The notes beneath the pieces are model-generated. The model was not told where the DNA came from. It was given only the letters and a program-made list of their open reading frames with translations, and searched no databases. This document shows, in pieces, positions 44,789 to 55,689 of a stretch of DNA of 64,000 nt; the first letter of the stretch is position 1, and each line of letters begins with the position of its first letter. The DNA is taken from NCBI GenBank assembly GCA_002205965.3, contig NADL03000544.1:1-64000 (forward strand). The letters run 5' to 3'. Origin of the DNA: Kappaphycus alvarezii (taxonomy: Eukaryota > Rhodophyta > Florideophyceae > Gigartinales > Solieriaceae). Both the position numbers and the translations under genes were made by a program.

Positions 44789-47419
44789 AGTGTCTATTTC
44801 ACTGAAAATTTCCGTCAATTGACAGCAGATTTACGTCAATTGACAGCAGATTTACGTCAATTGACAGAACTGCCCAATACCTCTCAAGCATTATTTTAAA
44901 ATATGATTATGAAACAGTTTGAGGCTCAATGGTCAGAAACAAAAATCAGATGCACTTCATCTTTACCCATTTGGAAGTTTTGGGACCTCATAAAGCGAAC
45001 AGGTCTTCCAACAAGTCATTGAAGCCCTTCAAATGTATCGCAAAGCAATTCCGCCCAAAAAACGTATGGCAGACCGAGTATTGGCCTTCATTTCTGTCCA
45101 TGCATGTCGAGCAAAGATGAATTGTCCTCCCTTTCTTACAGACTCTGCAGTTGTTCTAGATACTATAGTTTGTCTGAGAACCATCCTTTCTTCTGCGCTT
45201 CTTCGTAGTCGTCAGATGCGGGCCTACGCTAGAGCGCATATTAGGAGACACTATATCTGAATCATAAGAATCCATAGATCTAGATCTCAACCCTGTACTT
45301 TCATAAGTATTTCCCATTTATTTGCAGGCCAACGTCTCGTAGAACTTTCTGTGCGTCATTTTGTTAGCTTCTCCTTTCTCCCCAGAGTACAAAAGCGAAG
45401 CGTAAACAATAAGTACACCAGGAACTGAACAGTTAACACGAAAAGACCAATCAAGAGTATGGAGTTGCCGTTCTAACACCGGGTCTTCCTGCCTGTACCG
45501 ATTGTGCTGATCAATTTTGGCGCAGGCATATCAATAATTTTCAGCAACCTTAGGCTGCTAAAGAGAAAGTTCCACTCTTTGTGCCCGACCGTCAACCTGT
45601 CTCCACCTAATTCGTTCATATGGATGGACTTCTAAACAATTAGAAGTATTGGATATGAGGTAACCTCGTTCACGATCTACCCAAAGTAATGCTATCATAG
45701 AAACAGTGCCGTCGCTGTCTTTTCGAACCACTGACTTCCAAATTCCCTTGACCCAATCTCCAGTTGCGAAAGATAAGCCATTGGGAACCGCCTTGTCGCA
45801 GTTTTAACATTCCCTATAAGCCTCAATCCCATGGCTTTCATTGCCTCAGCGGCTTTCACGCTAGCAAATTATGAATCGGCACAAACAATTCGTCCACCTC
45901 CAGCACATGCAGAAACAACTCTACGAAGTACAGCAGTGCCATGTAGTTCATCACCTTCATACTGTGGACAAGACTGATACTCAGCTGTGGACACAAGTTC
46001 CATATGTGTTTTGTTTTCAAGCTTTCAAGCTGCGTTTTGTATCCCAAAGCCGTTCTTGGGTTTGCGATCAATTGCAACATACATTGGTAGGCCCTTATCT
46101 ATCCAATGTCCCCCGTTCCATAAAACCTGTATATAGACTCGTCTACACAAATGATGTCAGAAGGATTGCCATATTGGGAACGCTGATAGTTGAAGGCGTC
46201 AATCAAATCCTTAACTAAAGCACATCTAAACTATACCGAATCCATGTCGTCATTGGAATCAGGCTGATAACTGAACGTCACCGTGCGTAGCAATGAGTTG
46301 AACCTTTCTCTGCCTAATTCCCGTCTTACCAAGTTCGGCTGCTGGAATATATTTGCATGGTGCAGTGGGTGACCATAGTTGGCTCTTCGACCCAAATTCG
46401 AACCTTGTTATTAGAATCATTACTCCGCAGAACTATAAAACCTACCCAGCAGTAGTTTGATGAAAATGATTTCCCAATCTTTTGATTTTCCGTTTCGTGC
46501 AATGCACGATGTGATAAAGATGCTGTAAAGGGAATATATTCATGAAGTAATCGTATGGTCCGCGCTTGTTAGGCCTACTATTTTCATGAATTTGTTCGCC
46601 ACATTGTGTTGTGACAGACCACTGCCCCTTTGCCACAATACTCCCGATGGGTATGTAGACGTCCTCAGAAAACCACCGCACACCGTTGCATGGTATAACA
46701 GCCGGGCTTTTCTGTCTTGATATATTCAGTTGCGCACTTCCATCAAAAGCGTGCCGGGCGCTACCGCCAGAATTGAAATCTATGTCATTTCCATCGTCGC
46801 TTTCCTGATTCCAAAACTCTTTGGTCCACCAGTTTCTGGCGGGAGGATTTCCCTCCAAACTTCCCGTTCCTATTTCGACTAAAGGTTAGATAGATTTCGG
46901 CACTTCAGTGTCTACGGTAGTTGATACAGCTGGTGTTGTTGGAGACTAGGGAAGATCATCTCGAATGGTGACTAGTTTGAGGGTCTTCAGCTTTGCTGCT
47001 GCGCCAGTCGCTAGTCAACACAAAGCGATATCTGATTCCTCCCGTTTTTTCTCGGTTATTACTTCATGAACCGTCCCTTGGATGTATTTTGTCTTTTCCA
47101 GGGATCCGTAGACTCTAGCACACTCAGCAAGGCCTGAGATGTGCGTAGCTTTGGCGAAATCGATTGCTCCATATGCTCGACGAGGATCTGCTTTTTTGAC
47201 CATGATGTCAGTGGTTAGTGGACGCTCCAAGAGTCTCGTGATCTCATTTCAGTTTGTTTGACTATGTTATAGCACTTCTATGAATGCGCTCCGCGGTTAG
47301 TACTATTGCGCGAGGTATCAGGAGGATAGGACAGTTTCTTCTTTATTTTTAGGAAGCCTCAAAACCTCCCTCAATTGACGGGAAATCCTTCAATTGAGGG
47401 GTTCAGTAAAATAGACACT
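44789..47419 (-). mobile_element. piggyBac-like DNA transposon with terminal inverted repeats
   Basis: The left end reads AGTGTCTATTTCACTGAA (44,789-44,806). The right end, read inward on the minus strand, starts AGTGTCTATTTTACTGAA from 47,419. Subterminal GTCAATTGAC palindromes follow on the left, in a 21-bp unit repeated 2.6 times (44,813-44,866), and TCAATTGA palindromes on the right (47,373-47,397). The transposase lies between them on the minus strand. The element is about 2.63 kb. Target duplications are not clear: CTAG flanks the left and TTAG the right, compared with the TTAA usual for piggyBac. Confidence 0.75.
44988..47230 (-). pseudogene. piggyBac-like transposase (DDE_Tnp_1_7), broken
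   Basis: Read on the minus strand from about 47,230. The N-terminal part (YIQGTVHEVITEKKREESD) is followed by a linker and GPYDYFMNIFPLQHLYHI (46,858-46,442). The catalytic core keeps DES (46,135-46,143), followed after a frame change by GLPMYVAIDRKPKNGFGIQN. Next comes the second Asp in VCADS, where the next codon is a stop (TAA, 45,869-45,871), then FASVKAAEAMKAMGLRLIG. WVDRER lies near 45,675 and KIDQHNRYRQ near 45,510. A C-terminal zinc ribbon (CRVCKKGRTIHLCSTC, about 45,060-45,135) and the tail LEDLFAL end at the stop at 44,988. About 740 codons with several frameshifts. Domain order and acidic residues match the family. Confidence 0.8.
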
Positions 47420-48010
47420 TAGTAGATAGTATCTCGTAACCACATATTCGCATTAGTATCTAGTAGGTATTTCTGGTTATCAAGAAGGTAGTAATAGTAG
47501 GTTGTAAATATTTTATCTCTGACACAAATGGTTCTTTGTACGTAGAAGAACTGATTAAAGCAGTACCCAAAACGTAAAGCAGTCCCTGTACTGTAAGGGC
47601 GTCTTATCTGGACGAACTTGAGGTAGTACTAGCCCTACTATCTACTAGTATGTAGTAGTAGCTAGAAAGGGGTACTTCTAATACTAACGACTGGTATCCA
47701 GTAGATAGTACTATTACAACCCACTTTCATCTAATAGATATAACCTAATGTTATCGAAAGGGTAATAGTTCTAGTGTGTATTATTACTAGCACTAGATAT
47801 CAGTAATTTTTAATAGTTTAACTAACTAGTTACTTGTAGAATTGCTATCATTAGGTAATAAATAGTAGGTGCTACTATGTTATACCAGTAAATACAAATA
47901 GATATTAATAAGTACAAGTACTACCAGTAGTATTTACTAGTACATCGTAGTAGTAGTACTACATACTAGTGTTACTACTACGCCTTAGTAGCTATCAGAT
48001 TCTTACTATT
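47420..48010. repeat. TAGTA-type degenerate repeat array, right block
   Basis: TAGTAG, ACTAGTA and GTAGTAGTA variants recur densely from about 47,420 to 47,560 and again from 47,620 to 48,010, with a less repetitive stretch between. The same kind of sequence occurs at 44,042-44,448, so the piggyBac element lies between two blocks of one repeat family. Confidence 0.65.
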
Positions 48011-48029
48011 GCTTAGGAGGTACTACCTG

Positions 48030-48150
48030 TTCTCTTCCTGTTGTTTGATTGTGTAGGATATGGCATTTCTTGCCTTTTCCCATTGAAAAATTGTGAGCAG
48101 GTCGTCCTGTGATGTGAAGGCGGTCACAAAATGTCTCCCCGACAAGCGGC
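48030..48150 (-). pseudogene. Copia-type gag fragment, inverted copy
   Basis: On the minus strand LSGRHFVTAFTSQDDLLTIF, then WEKARNAISYTIKQQEEN. The plus-strand sequence at about 49,755-49,875 is ~80% similar (LSGRQVVAAFTSNDNLLTIY, then after a frameshift DMARNSISFNAKQQEENQRE). Both belong to the gag region of the copia element that follows. Confidence 0.55.
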
Positions 48151-48273
48151 AGTCATTGCTTTGTCAGAAACCCCTACCAGGAAGACTTCGGATACATATT
48201 GCGAGTCATGATGTACAATCTCATTTGCCAAATCGATTTGGTAAATATTACTGCTATTAGCTTCGAAAAAATT

Positions 48274-48343
48274 AGCTGTATACCTTGAGGTAGACATGGT
48301 GCTGAACGAACTGGTGTGGGGAGATGTAGAGAGGCTTAAAGGG
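48274..48343 (+). repeat. 70-bp direct repeat, copy 1 (copy 2 at 50,493-50,562)
   Basis: AGCTGTATACCTTGAGG...GAACTGGTGTGGGGAGATGT...AAAGGG matches AGCTGTTTACCTTGAGC...GAACTGGTGTGGGGAGAGGT...AAAGGG at 50,493. It encodes YLEVDMVLNELVWGDVERLK and YLELGMVVDELVWGEVKRLK respectively. It is probably another scrap of the same copia family. Confidence 0.6.
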
Positions 48344-48721
48344 TAGAAGAAAGCAAAGAGTGCTGGAAAAAGGTCTGCTAGGGGGAAGAGCAGTGAAGTT
48401 AGGCTGATTAGAGAAGCTGTTGCGGGTGCATAGTGTTGGGTAATAAAACACGGGTAGGGTTGTTAGAGGAGAGGGGTACCATAAAGCAGCCACAAGCGGC
48501 TTTATTTATAATCGTGAAAAACACGACCGTATTCTCCTCAAAGTGTCGTACTCTCATTTCCTGGCATCCATTCATGACTAACTAATAGACCGTTGAGTTA
48601 TTGACAGGGCAAGAGAATGGGAAACTTGCGCAAGGCCTTCAATAGATATTGCAAGTGTATAACCTACAACCACATGTCAAATTTGAGCGGTCTTGCCGAC
48701 AGCAAGGTACAGTGTGACCAG

Positions 48722-49369
48722 CTATAAACAGCCCCTTTTCCAAATCAGAATCTGAAAATTCTCCAGCATTTCAGGGCCGGAATTACATTTTGCTGGTTTT
48801 TCTAAATATTTCTGCGTGTCAACATCCTGACTTACCCTCCGCGAGACCTGAGAAAGTTGCCGCTCATGACAGGCTTCTATTCTTGAGTACTGGGTTATTT
48901 CAATTAATCCAGTAAGCTTTGATTCTTGTCTGTTGCTACCTTCTCTCATCACCCTCACTATTGACCCTTTCTGTTGACCAAAAAAAGTAACTTCACATCT
49001 TCCCACATCCCTTGATCCAGCATGTTTCAGCCTTCTCTCGGAAATGTCAACGCTATCAATAGCCCCAAAAGCGCAAATCCCCACTGCTACATAAGCGATG
49101 ATTGTGAAAAAAACAAGATGGACGCTCAAGCTGGCAGGTCCAGTTATAACAAGGCCAACTATGATGGTGTTCGAATTTTGAAATGCGACTATTGAAAGCG
49201 CATATTGGTCGTGGTTGCTGAGGGTAAAGTAGAACTGTATAATGGTAGCCCGCGTAGGATCAATATCAGGAAAAAAAACGAAGCAGAAGGCACAAAAAGG
49301 GTTGCTTCTGCTTTCAGAACCGCTAGGAAGAACAGGAGAAGAAGAACAATGAACTTCTCGTTGTTGACG
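48722..49369 (-). CDS. Hydrophobic open frame, possible membrane protein exon
   Basis: A 216-codon frame without any stop runs on the minus strand. It has no ATG near its start, so it would need an upstream exon. Two hydrophobic stretches are visible: NPFCAFCFVFFP, and IIVGLVITGPASLSVHLVFF continuing into TIIAYVAVGICAFGAI. A soluble, charged C-terminal part of about 110 residues follows (to IWKRGCL and the stop at 48,722). No family is recognised. It is one of the longer non-transposon frames here but lacks confirmation. Confidence 0.3.
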   Translation of the reverse strand, partial: RQQREVHCSSSPVLPSGSESRSNPFCAFCFVFFPDIDPTRATIIQFYFTLSNHDQYALSIVAFQNSNTIIVGLVITGPASLSVHLVFFTIIAYVAVGICAFGAIDSVDISERRLKHAGSRDVGRCEVTFFGQQKGSIVRVMREGSNRQESKLTGLIEITQYSRIEACHERQLSQVSRRVSQDVDTQKYLEKPAKCNSGPEMLENFQILIWKRGCL

Positions 49370-49753
49370 TTACATTAACGTTGGACGGGCCTGATCAAAA
49401 TTACTCGATAGCTGCCGCTTCCTCCCTGAGCGGGCGCTTCCTTTGACTTTCACCCGCCTATCGGATGATCTGGTTTATTAGTGATTTAGTGATATGCGTT
49501 TTTATGAGGTAAACTTGTTGTGCTTTTATTGTGCTTAAACTGTTCATTGCGAAACGAATGGTATACGTAAAATAGAACCTTCAGCCGCTTGAACATGGTA
49601 ACTAAAGGCGATGCATCTAACCATCGCCCATGCAGAAACAAGGTTTATTCAAGCAACAATTATATAATAAAAGGGCAGCGAACCTCTTTCGACACGTTAA
49701 GCATGGAGCAGCAGTTTAAGAAAACGTTCAGGGGCGGCTAGTGTCCCTGGATC

Positions 49754-50290
49754 TTGTCGGGGAGACAGGTTGTGGCTGCCTTTACATCAAACGACAACCT
49801 GCTCACAATCTACAAAGGGATATGGCGAGAAATTCCATATCATTCAATGCCAAACAACAGGAAGAGAACCAAAGAGAGCTTCATTGACAATACCGCAGCT
49901 AAAAACATTAGTCGGAACGGGAGGAGCGGCGGCGAGAGCTGGAAGTGCCGTTGGAGCCATCAGATGCATGGGTAGAGCGGAGAGAGCGGCGGTCCGACGT
50001 GCAGCGAGAACGCGGGCCAGAACTGGAAGTGCCGTTAGAGCCATTAGGGGCACGCGGAGAGCGTGCATGGCCGTTAAGGGCACGCAGAGAGGGTCAAAAG
50101 CGGCGGTCAGAGGTGCGACGAGAACGGGGGCCAGAATTGGAAGGGGCGTTAGGGCTGGCAGAGCGACGAGAGCGGGGCCCAAACCTGGAAAGACCGTTAG
50201 AGCGGTCAGAACTGAAAGGCTTGGAAGACCTGTCAATTTCTCTGACGCGAATAACTTGGATACTATGATGTTCGTGTCGCCGTTGAATTG
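49754..50290 (+). pseudogene. Copia gag region with RERGPELE tandem repeats
   Basis: The N-terminal part is LSGRQVVAAFTSNDNLLTIY. After a frameshift come KQQEENQRE and an Arg/Glu-rich block with three imperfect copies of RERGPELExPLEP (about 49,945-50,200). The GC-rich repeat keeps all three plus frames and one minus frame open, so the long frames seen here are not evidence of separate genes. The coiled, charged character suits a Gag C-terminal part. Confidence 0.45.
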
Positions 50291-50589
50291 CCAGGTCAAT
50301 GTCCTCTTAAAGGGTATTTTTAATAGGCACCCTATATACCAGATCCAAGAATTCTCTTTTTGTACTATCTGGTCTTCCATCATTCCCCGCAAAGTAAACT
50401 GTGATGCGCCGGTCCTCAGTTAAGTATCTTGCAATTGAATTCCCCCAATCTGTAGAGGATGGTTTGTGACCCCCTTCAGCAACGAAGATAAGAGCTGTTT
50501 ACCTTGAGCTTGGCATGGTGGTGGACGAACTGGTGTGGGGAGAGGTAAAGAGGCTAAAAGGGACGAAGATCAAGTTCGATCTGGAGATC

Positions 50590-52527
50590 GAGTAGACATG
50601 GTTGGCACTTCATTTAATCACAGAATTGCTGAATTAGGTGGGGTGAAAGAAGACCCAACAAGTAAGGTGCTACTAGCAACGAATGTCGGAAGTGTAATGG
50701 AGTTAACGTCCATCTCCTCCATCGTAGGCTCACTGATGTTAACTGTGAAGTTATCAAGGACATGATCAGGAACAATGCTGTTTAGGGCTTGCTTGATGAA
50801 AAGTCACAAAAGGTGAAATACGAGATTCGCAACGAATGCAAAGCAGGCACGGCCACTGCCACGCCACACAAACCTGTGGGAACAAAAGAAACAGAAGCTG
50901 GAGAGCTTTTGCATGCAGATCTGGTGGGAAAGATCTCACCGCCCTCGCTTGGAAAAGCAGGGTATATTTTGCCAACATAAGGATCTTCGACTCAAGCGTA
51001 AATGTCATGTTGCCAAAGAAATACAAAAGAGGGAAGTTTGATCCCAAAGTGGTCAGGTCGATGGCTTTCATCTAGGTTCTGATGCTGGAAATGCTTACCG
51101 CATCTACCTACCGACTACAGACCAAGTAATTGTAAGTCGTGATTTAACATTAGCACAGAAGTGACGACACGCATAGCAGTCGTGATGGGTATTGCTGCTG
51201 TTCATAATTATATTTTTGATCATATAGATATTAAAACGGCATTTATTCGTTCAGACCTTGAAGATGATATTTATATGACGCTACCCGAACTAAGAAAAGA
51301 GCTAAAAGTTGAGTTCAGCGCAGAAAAGTGGCATGGAAAGGCATGGAAGCATCTTAAAGCACTCTATGGGCTGAAGCAGGCTTCGCACGCATGGTAAAAG
51401 GAATTGGACAGTTATTTTATTTCTCTTGATTTTATACCATCCAGATCATACTTAAGTTTGTACAGGCTTGCGGATGGCGATATTCTGTTACTATTGCTAG
51501 TGCTAGTGTAAGTTAGTGACATCTTAATTATATCGAAAAGGCAGACAGATTCTGATGAAGACCGGTACTGCTTGGAGAAATAAATTGAGATCCGTGACTT
51601 TAGACATGCTGATTTATTCCTAAGAATTAAGATTGATCAATCGAAGGTTAATAAGTGCGAGATCATTCTGAGTCAGGAATAATACATTGAGTAATTTATT
51701 GTTTCAAATGGAATGACGAATGCAAAGCCGTTGCCAACACAAATCAGACCCAAGAAACTATCAACACTCTTCGAGGGCTGTAAAAGACAGGGCAACCAAC
51801 CAGATGTGCCGTTTAGGGAATTAGTCGGGTCACTCACTACTTGGGAATGAAAACTCGGCTAGATATTTGTTTTGCTGTGTCCATACTGGCTAGGTACATG
51901 AATAACTATGGTAAGGTACATTGGACTGTATCAAAGAACTTTTAAGTTATGTAAGTGGTACTCGGTTTCAGGGATTACTATACTCTGGAAATTCAACTTT
52001 GTATGGTACTCAGACTCAGACTGGGATGGTGGCTTAATAATTCGTGAGTCTACTAGCGTATAATGTTGTGTGGTTGGCCCTGCAGCGTTTTATTGAAGGT
52101 CATAACTGCAGTCAATTGTTGCTGCGTCATCAGTAGAAGCTGAGTATGTTGCAATGGCTGCTGCTGTGAAAGAAGCCTTGTGGGTCCGAAAATTTTGCAC
52201 TAAGCTTGGTATTCACGGACCAGACGATCCGTGAGGCATCTTCGCAAACAACTTGGGAGCAATCTTAATATCTCAGCATCGGATTGTTCACCGAGAACAA
52301 AGCACATAGGCATTAATGTTCATTTGGTCCAGGACTACTCAGAGAAGTACATAGTCAACATCAGTCTTGTTCCAACTTCTGAGATGGCAGCGGACATGTT
52401 CACGAAGCCTGTTCAAAGACGGAAACTGGAAGTTAATCGCACTGCTAAGAATGCCTTGAAAAAAGGGGGCATGTTGGAATATTCGGACGAACTTGGGACC
52501 GTTCTTCATTTGTCATTCTGTGTTTAG
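50590..52527 (+). pseudogene. pol: Copia pol: integrase, RT and RNase H remnants
   Basis: The pre-integrase/integrase N-terminus reads FNHRIAELGG, then CKAGTATATPHKP and GELLHADLVGKISPPSLGKA (50,780-50,960). A piece from the integrase C-terminal side reads GNAYRIYLPTTDQVIVSRDL (about 51,080-51,150). RT begins IFDHIDIKTAFIRSDLEDDI (51,210) and continues to ALYGLKQASHAW (51,397). Where YVDD should be, the sequence reads V-stop-V-S-D (about 51,507-51,521), so the catalytic site is destroyed. RNase H leaves EAEYVAMAAAVKEALWVRK-like sequence (52,140-52,190). The typical tail TSEMAADMFTKPVQRRKL lies at 52,380-52,435. The integrase catalytic core appears deleted. Confidence 0.75.
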
Positions 52528-52749
52528 GAGTACCTATCTTTACGAGAAACACTTCTCCTCTCTCTTTTTAATTTCGCAGACTTAAGAGAGGACAGAAGGA
52601 TCATTTCATATTATGGAGTTTGTGTGGTCCGCGTCAACCGAGTAGTATTGTGTTGTATTTGTGTCTGATAAAGGCCGTTAGTATATGATGGGATTGAATG
52701 GGTAATAAAAGGATGTTTGAGTCTCGGAGGTAACTGTAGTTTCCCAATG

Positions 52750-54208
52750 CGCAGAGGCCGACAAACTGTTTCATTCTGGAAAGTCGCTGTTGCCACAAGA
52801 CATCTTTCGACATAACCACCATAACCTACACACCTGTTCAGAGCCAATAATGATGGCCGCATATGACGCCAAATTCAGCGTCGCCACGGGGTTGAGTCCG
52901 TTTCTGGCGTATAGCGGTTAAAGAGTCACTTGCTGGCGGACTGCGTTTGTCATCAGCAGATTGTTTGACCATGAGCAGTATTCCAGCTGCTCTTCGTCAA
53001 AAAATCATTTCAATAGAAACTATGGCGCTCTGCGGCGTTATCTTCATCACATGATGTACATTGTTTGCATGCCGGACCACACACCCGATGAAAATGGAAC
53101 CGACAACGGGCGTCTTCAATCCTGTCGACCAACAACACCGTATTTTTGCAACTCCCTCCCTCTCTAGCAATAGCTCTTGCATAGGTGCCAAACCTGGGCC
53201 TCTTCCGATAACATGCTATGGGCACGACAGAAATGTTCCTTCCTCTCCCCGTGCCCCCTATGTCCAATCTAAATATGAACACTCGCTGTTCATCCTTACC
53301 CCGTGTCAAAATCAGCGGTCTACATTGGGATCAAACTTGGTTCCATTGAGATCAAGCCAAGCGAAACCATTCGCCGTGCGACAGCATGCGCCACTGCCTC
53401 GACCTAATCCTTCCCCTCTTCTACAATCTCCTCCGATTCCTGCTCTATCCACGCCAACTACGCCCTACAAGCATTTGTTCTAAGCAGATACTTATATGCT
53501 GCGTTACTATTGCGTGATATCACGGCTCTCTCAATTGCTGATGTAAATGTACAACGACGGCTGTTTGCTTCAATGCTCCGAACACGAGGCAACATACACC
53601 AAACACATCTTGCCCGCCTCCTTTTTTGTACCAAAATCTAGATCTCCCAACAATACTTCTCTACCACGCCCATAGCTTCACCACCAAACTCCCCCAGCTG
53701 AGCACCTCTCCTAATAGCTCCTGTCACCACCCAGCTGTTAACTCCCTCCAGCACCTCTCCACCTTCGGGGCTGGTACCAATGTCCGCCGTGCCATGAACA
53801 TCCAGCTCGACCGGACCACCTGGTCGAAATACTTTCGTCAATTCTGGAGCCCCCCTCCTTTCACCCTCTCACTCCAGCCCACTTGCCGCCATCCGCCGCC
53901 CTTATCTACAATCGGCGACTTTCTCACCTTCTTAATCTCATTGGCTTCATGGCCACCGTAGAAGACTCCTTCTTCAGTGGTTCCTGCACTGGTTCCCGTT
54001 CTACCGTCGTCGCTCAAGCACCCCACAAAGCGAGCCCCATCATCTACACAACTCTCTCAAACTGCTTCGCATTTCAATTTTCTCTCATCGACAATTCCAA
54101 ACGCTTTACAATGTCCTCAATTCTATTGTTACATATTAGCAACTTCGACGCTTAGCCCTTCGGGGCAGCCCCCAATTGTACGGCCCACTTCGGCCCCTTT
54201 TGAATGGT
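52750..54208 (+). pseudogene. Coding-like remnants of unknown type before gypsy element 2
   Basis: At 53,318-53,640 the plus strand reads VYIGIKLGSIEIKPSETIRR, one stop, then YALQAFVLSRYLYAALLLRD and LASMLRTRGNIHQTHLARLL-like sequence. At 53,715-53,870 it gives LSTFGAGTNVRRAMNIQLDR and WSKYFRQFW. The first segment is reminiscent of sequence behind the RT domain of non-LTR elements, but I cannot assign it. The rest of the interval shows no recognisable gene. Confidence 0.3.
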
Positions 54209-54453
54209 TCTCAACCAGCCCCGCACGGTTATTGTTGTCCACGCGGTTCTGTAGTTCGAAATAAAGCCATTATTGTATTCCAAGGAACCCTTTACTTTAT
54301 CCGAATTGTTTTTTGACAAATCAATTTTCCGCCTTTCACAGCAAAACGTGTAACCGTGGACAGGTATAGTATCTTAGGTTGCACTTCATCTCCAAACCGA
54401 TTTACTCTTCAAAGGACCACCCTCGTCATCAATAAACACGCCCTTTTGGGTGT
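54209..54453 (+). repeat. 5' LTR of gypsy element 2
   Basis: It shares with 59,211-59,452 the blocks GGAACCCTTTACTTTATCCG, GACAAATCAATTTTCCGCC and ACACGCCCTTTTGGGT. The exact start is uncertain by a few bases because the first ~30 bp have diverged. Confidence 0.75.
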
Positions 54454-54576
54454 TCGCCCGGCCTCGTCGTAGTGATCACTGTTAAAGCTTGGTCCTTAAC
54501 TTTCGTGCCTAGGCAATTTACAGCCACTTAGGTCAACTGATAGCCCTTTACACCGATCGGAAACAAGACATTCAAG

Positions 54577-55565
54577 ATGTCAGAAGAATATTCTTCCCTG
54601 ACCGGTTCTCCGACGCACAGCGCGCCATTCTTAAAGACATCAGTCAACCACCCGCACCTTCTCCGTTCGGACGCGCAATTAATCAAGATCTTCCTGTGCC
54701 TGTACGACCAGTACAGGAACGAAGTTCCCGCTCGGTCACAGCAACTCACCGCAACGGATAGAACTGCAGGGGGGCATGTCTGCCCAGTTAATCTCAAGTT
54801 CTGTGTTGACCCCGAGTATCTGTAATCGGCCATCGCCCTCAAACACATCCACAACGTTTCCAGTTATGATGAGCTTACCGATTCGGAATTGAGAAACTTT
54901 CTCAATTAGAATGCTAAAGATTCGAAACAGACCGTCACCCTAGAGATACTGGACTGTCTGGTCCAGTAAGAACTCCGAATGGACATTTCAGAAAAGAACG
55001 CCCGATCACGGATTGATGCCCTCTTTGCTTCCTGCATTACTTTGCTACGCCGAAACGCTTTATCCTGGGTCACTCAGGCCAACCAGAAGGTTGCTACTGA
55101 CCACGTTCTCTCCGCAATTTGGCCGAAATCTCTCCGAGAACGGTTAGAGTCCGACCTTGGGCTCGCCTACGTCGACCTCAAGGCTGAATTCAATAGTTTC
55201 ATGAAGTATGCCCTTACGGGATCAGAAGCCTTCCAGGTCGTGGATGTTGGCCCTAAATGGAAGAGGAACAAAAAAAACCGTGACTGCAAGACCAATAACA
55301 AGAACCTATCCGGAGGTAATGGTGACAACTCTAAACTGTCCGGAAATTAGTCTACGACCTCCACCAGTGGAAGGGGTCGCAGAAACTCGCGTCCGCTTCA
55401 GCCTTGTCCGCATGTTCGGTGCAAGAGTCAGGGACTAAGCCATCTTATTAAGTATTTTCCTATCTCAACGGACGACGAGAAGAAGCACTATCTGGCAGAA
55501 CTCGCTGCCAAGAAGGACGCCGAAGGCCCGGCTAGCTCCATCCGTAGTCGGACTGATGAGCCGAT
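54577..55565 (+). pseudogene. gag: Gypsy element 2 gag
   Basis: Three open segments separated by stops: 54,577-54,825, a middle part with LTDSELRNFLN, and 54,979-55,350 with the capsid-like SWVTQANQKVATDHVLSAIW and RLESDLGLAYVDLKAEFNSF. In a shifted frame the zinc-knuckle-like CPHVRCKSQGLSH follows (about 55,400-55,440), then AELAAKKDAEGPAS. This order fits Gag with a C-terminal nucleocapsid. Several stops prevent expression. Confidence 0.6.
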
Positions 55566-55689
55566 CTAGAGCATTACAGATCGGAATTTAGGAAGTAGAG
55601 TCGCCGGAAGGATTTACAAGAAGGAGAAAATGTCCGCAACTGAAAAATAACATGACCAAACCCTTCCTGTCACAACACAGTGTCTGATG

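Larger units (their letters stand above)
49750..52720 (+). mobile_element. Ty1/copia retrotransposon, heavily decayed
   Basis: Gag-like, integrase, RT and RNase H pieces occur in copia order on the plus strand. They end in a polypurine tract (AAAAAAGGGGGC, about 52,460-52,470) and the start of a 3' LTR (TGTTGGAATATTCG from 52,472). No matching 5' LTR was found upstream. The LTR end is not determined and the right limit given here is approximate. Most of the integrase core and part of RT are missing. Confidence 0.75.

Noticed and set aside
44929..46218. Plus-strand open frames between 44.9 and 46.2 kb
   Set aside because: They lie opposite the piggyBac-like transposase, whose catalytic motifs read on the minus strand.
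44042..48010. TAGTA blocks as a CRISPR array or as the true piggyBac terminal repeats
   Set aside because: Units vary in length and lack regular spacers. The actual terminal match (AGTGTCTATTT...) lies inside the blocks.
49844..50392. Ala/Leu-rich 182-codon minus-strand frame
   Set aside because: It is open only because of the GC-rich tandem repeat in the copia gag region.
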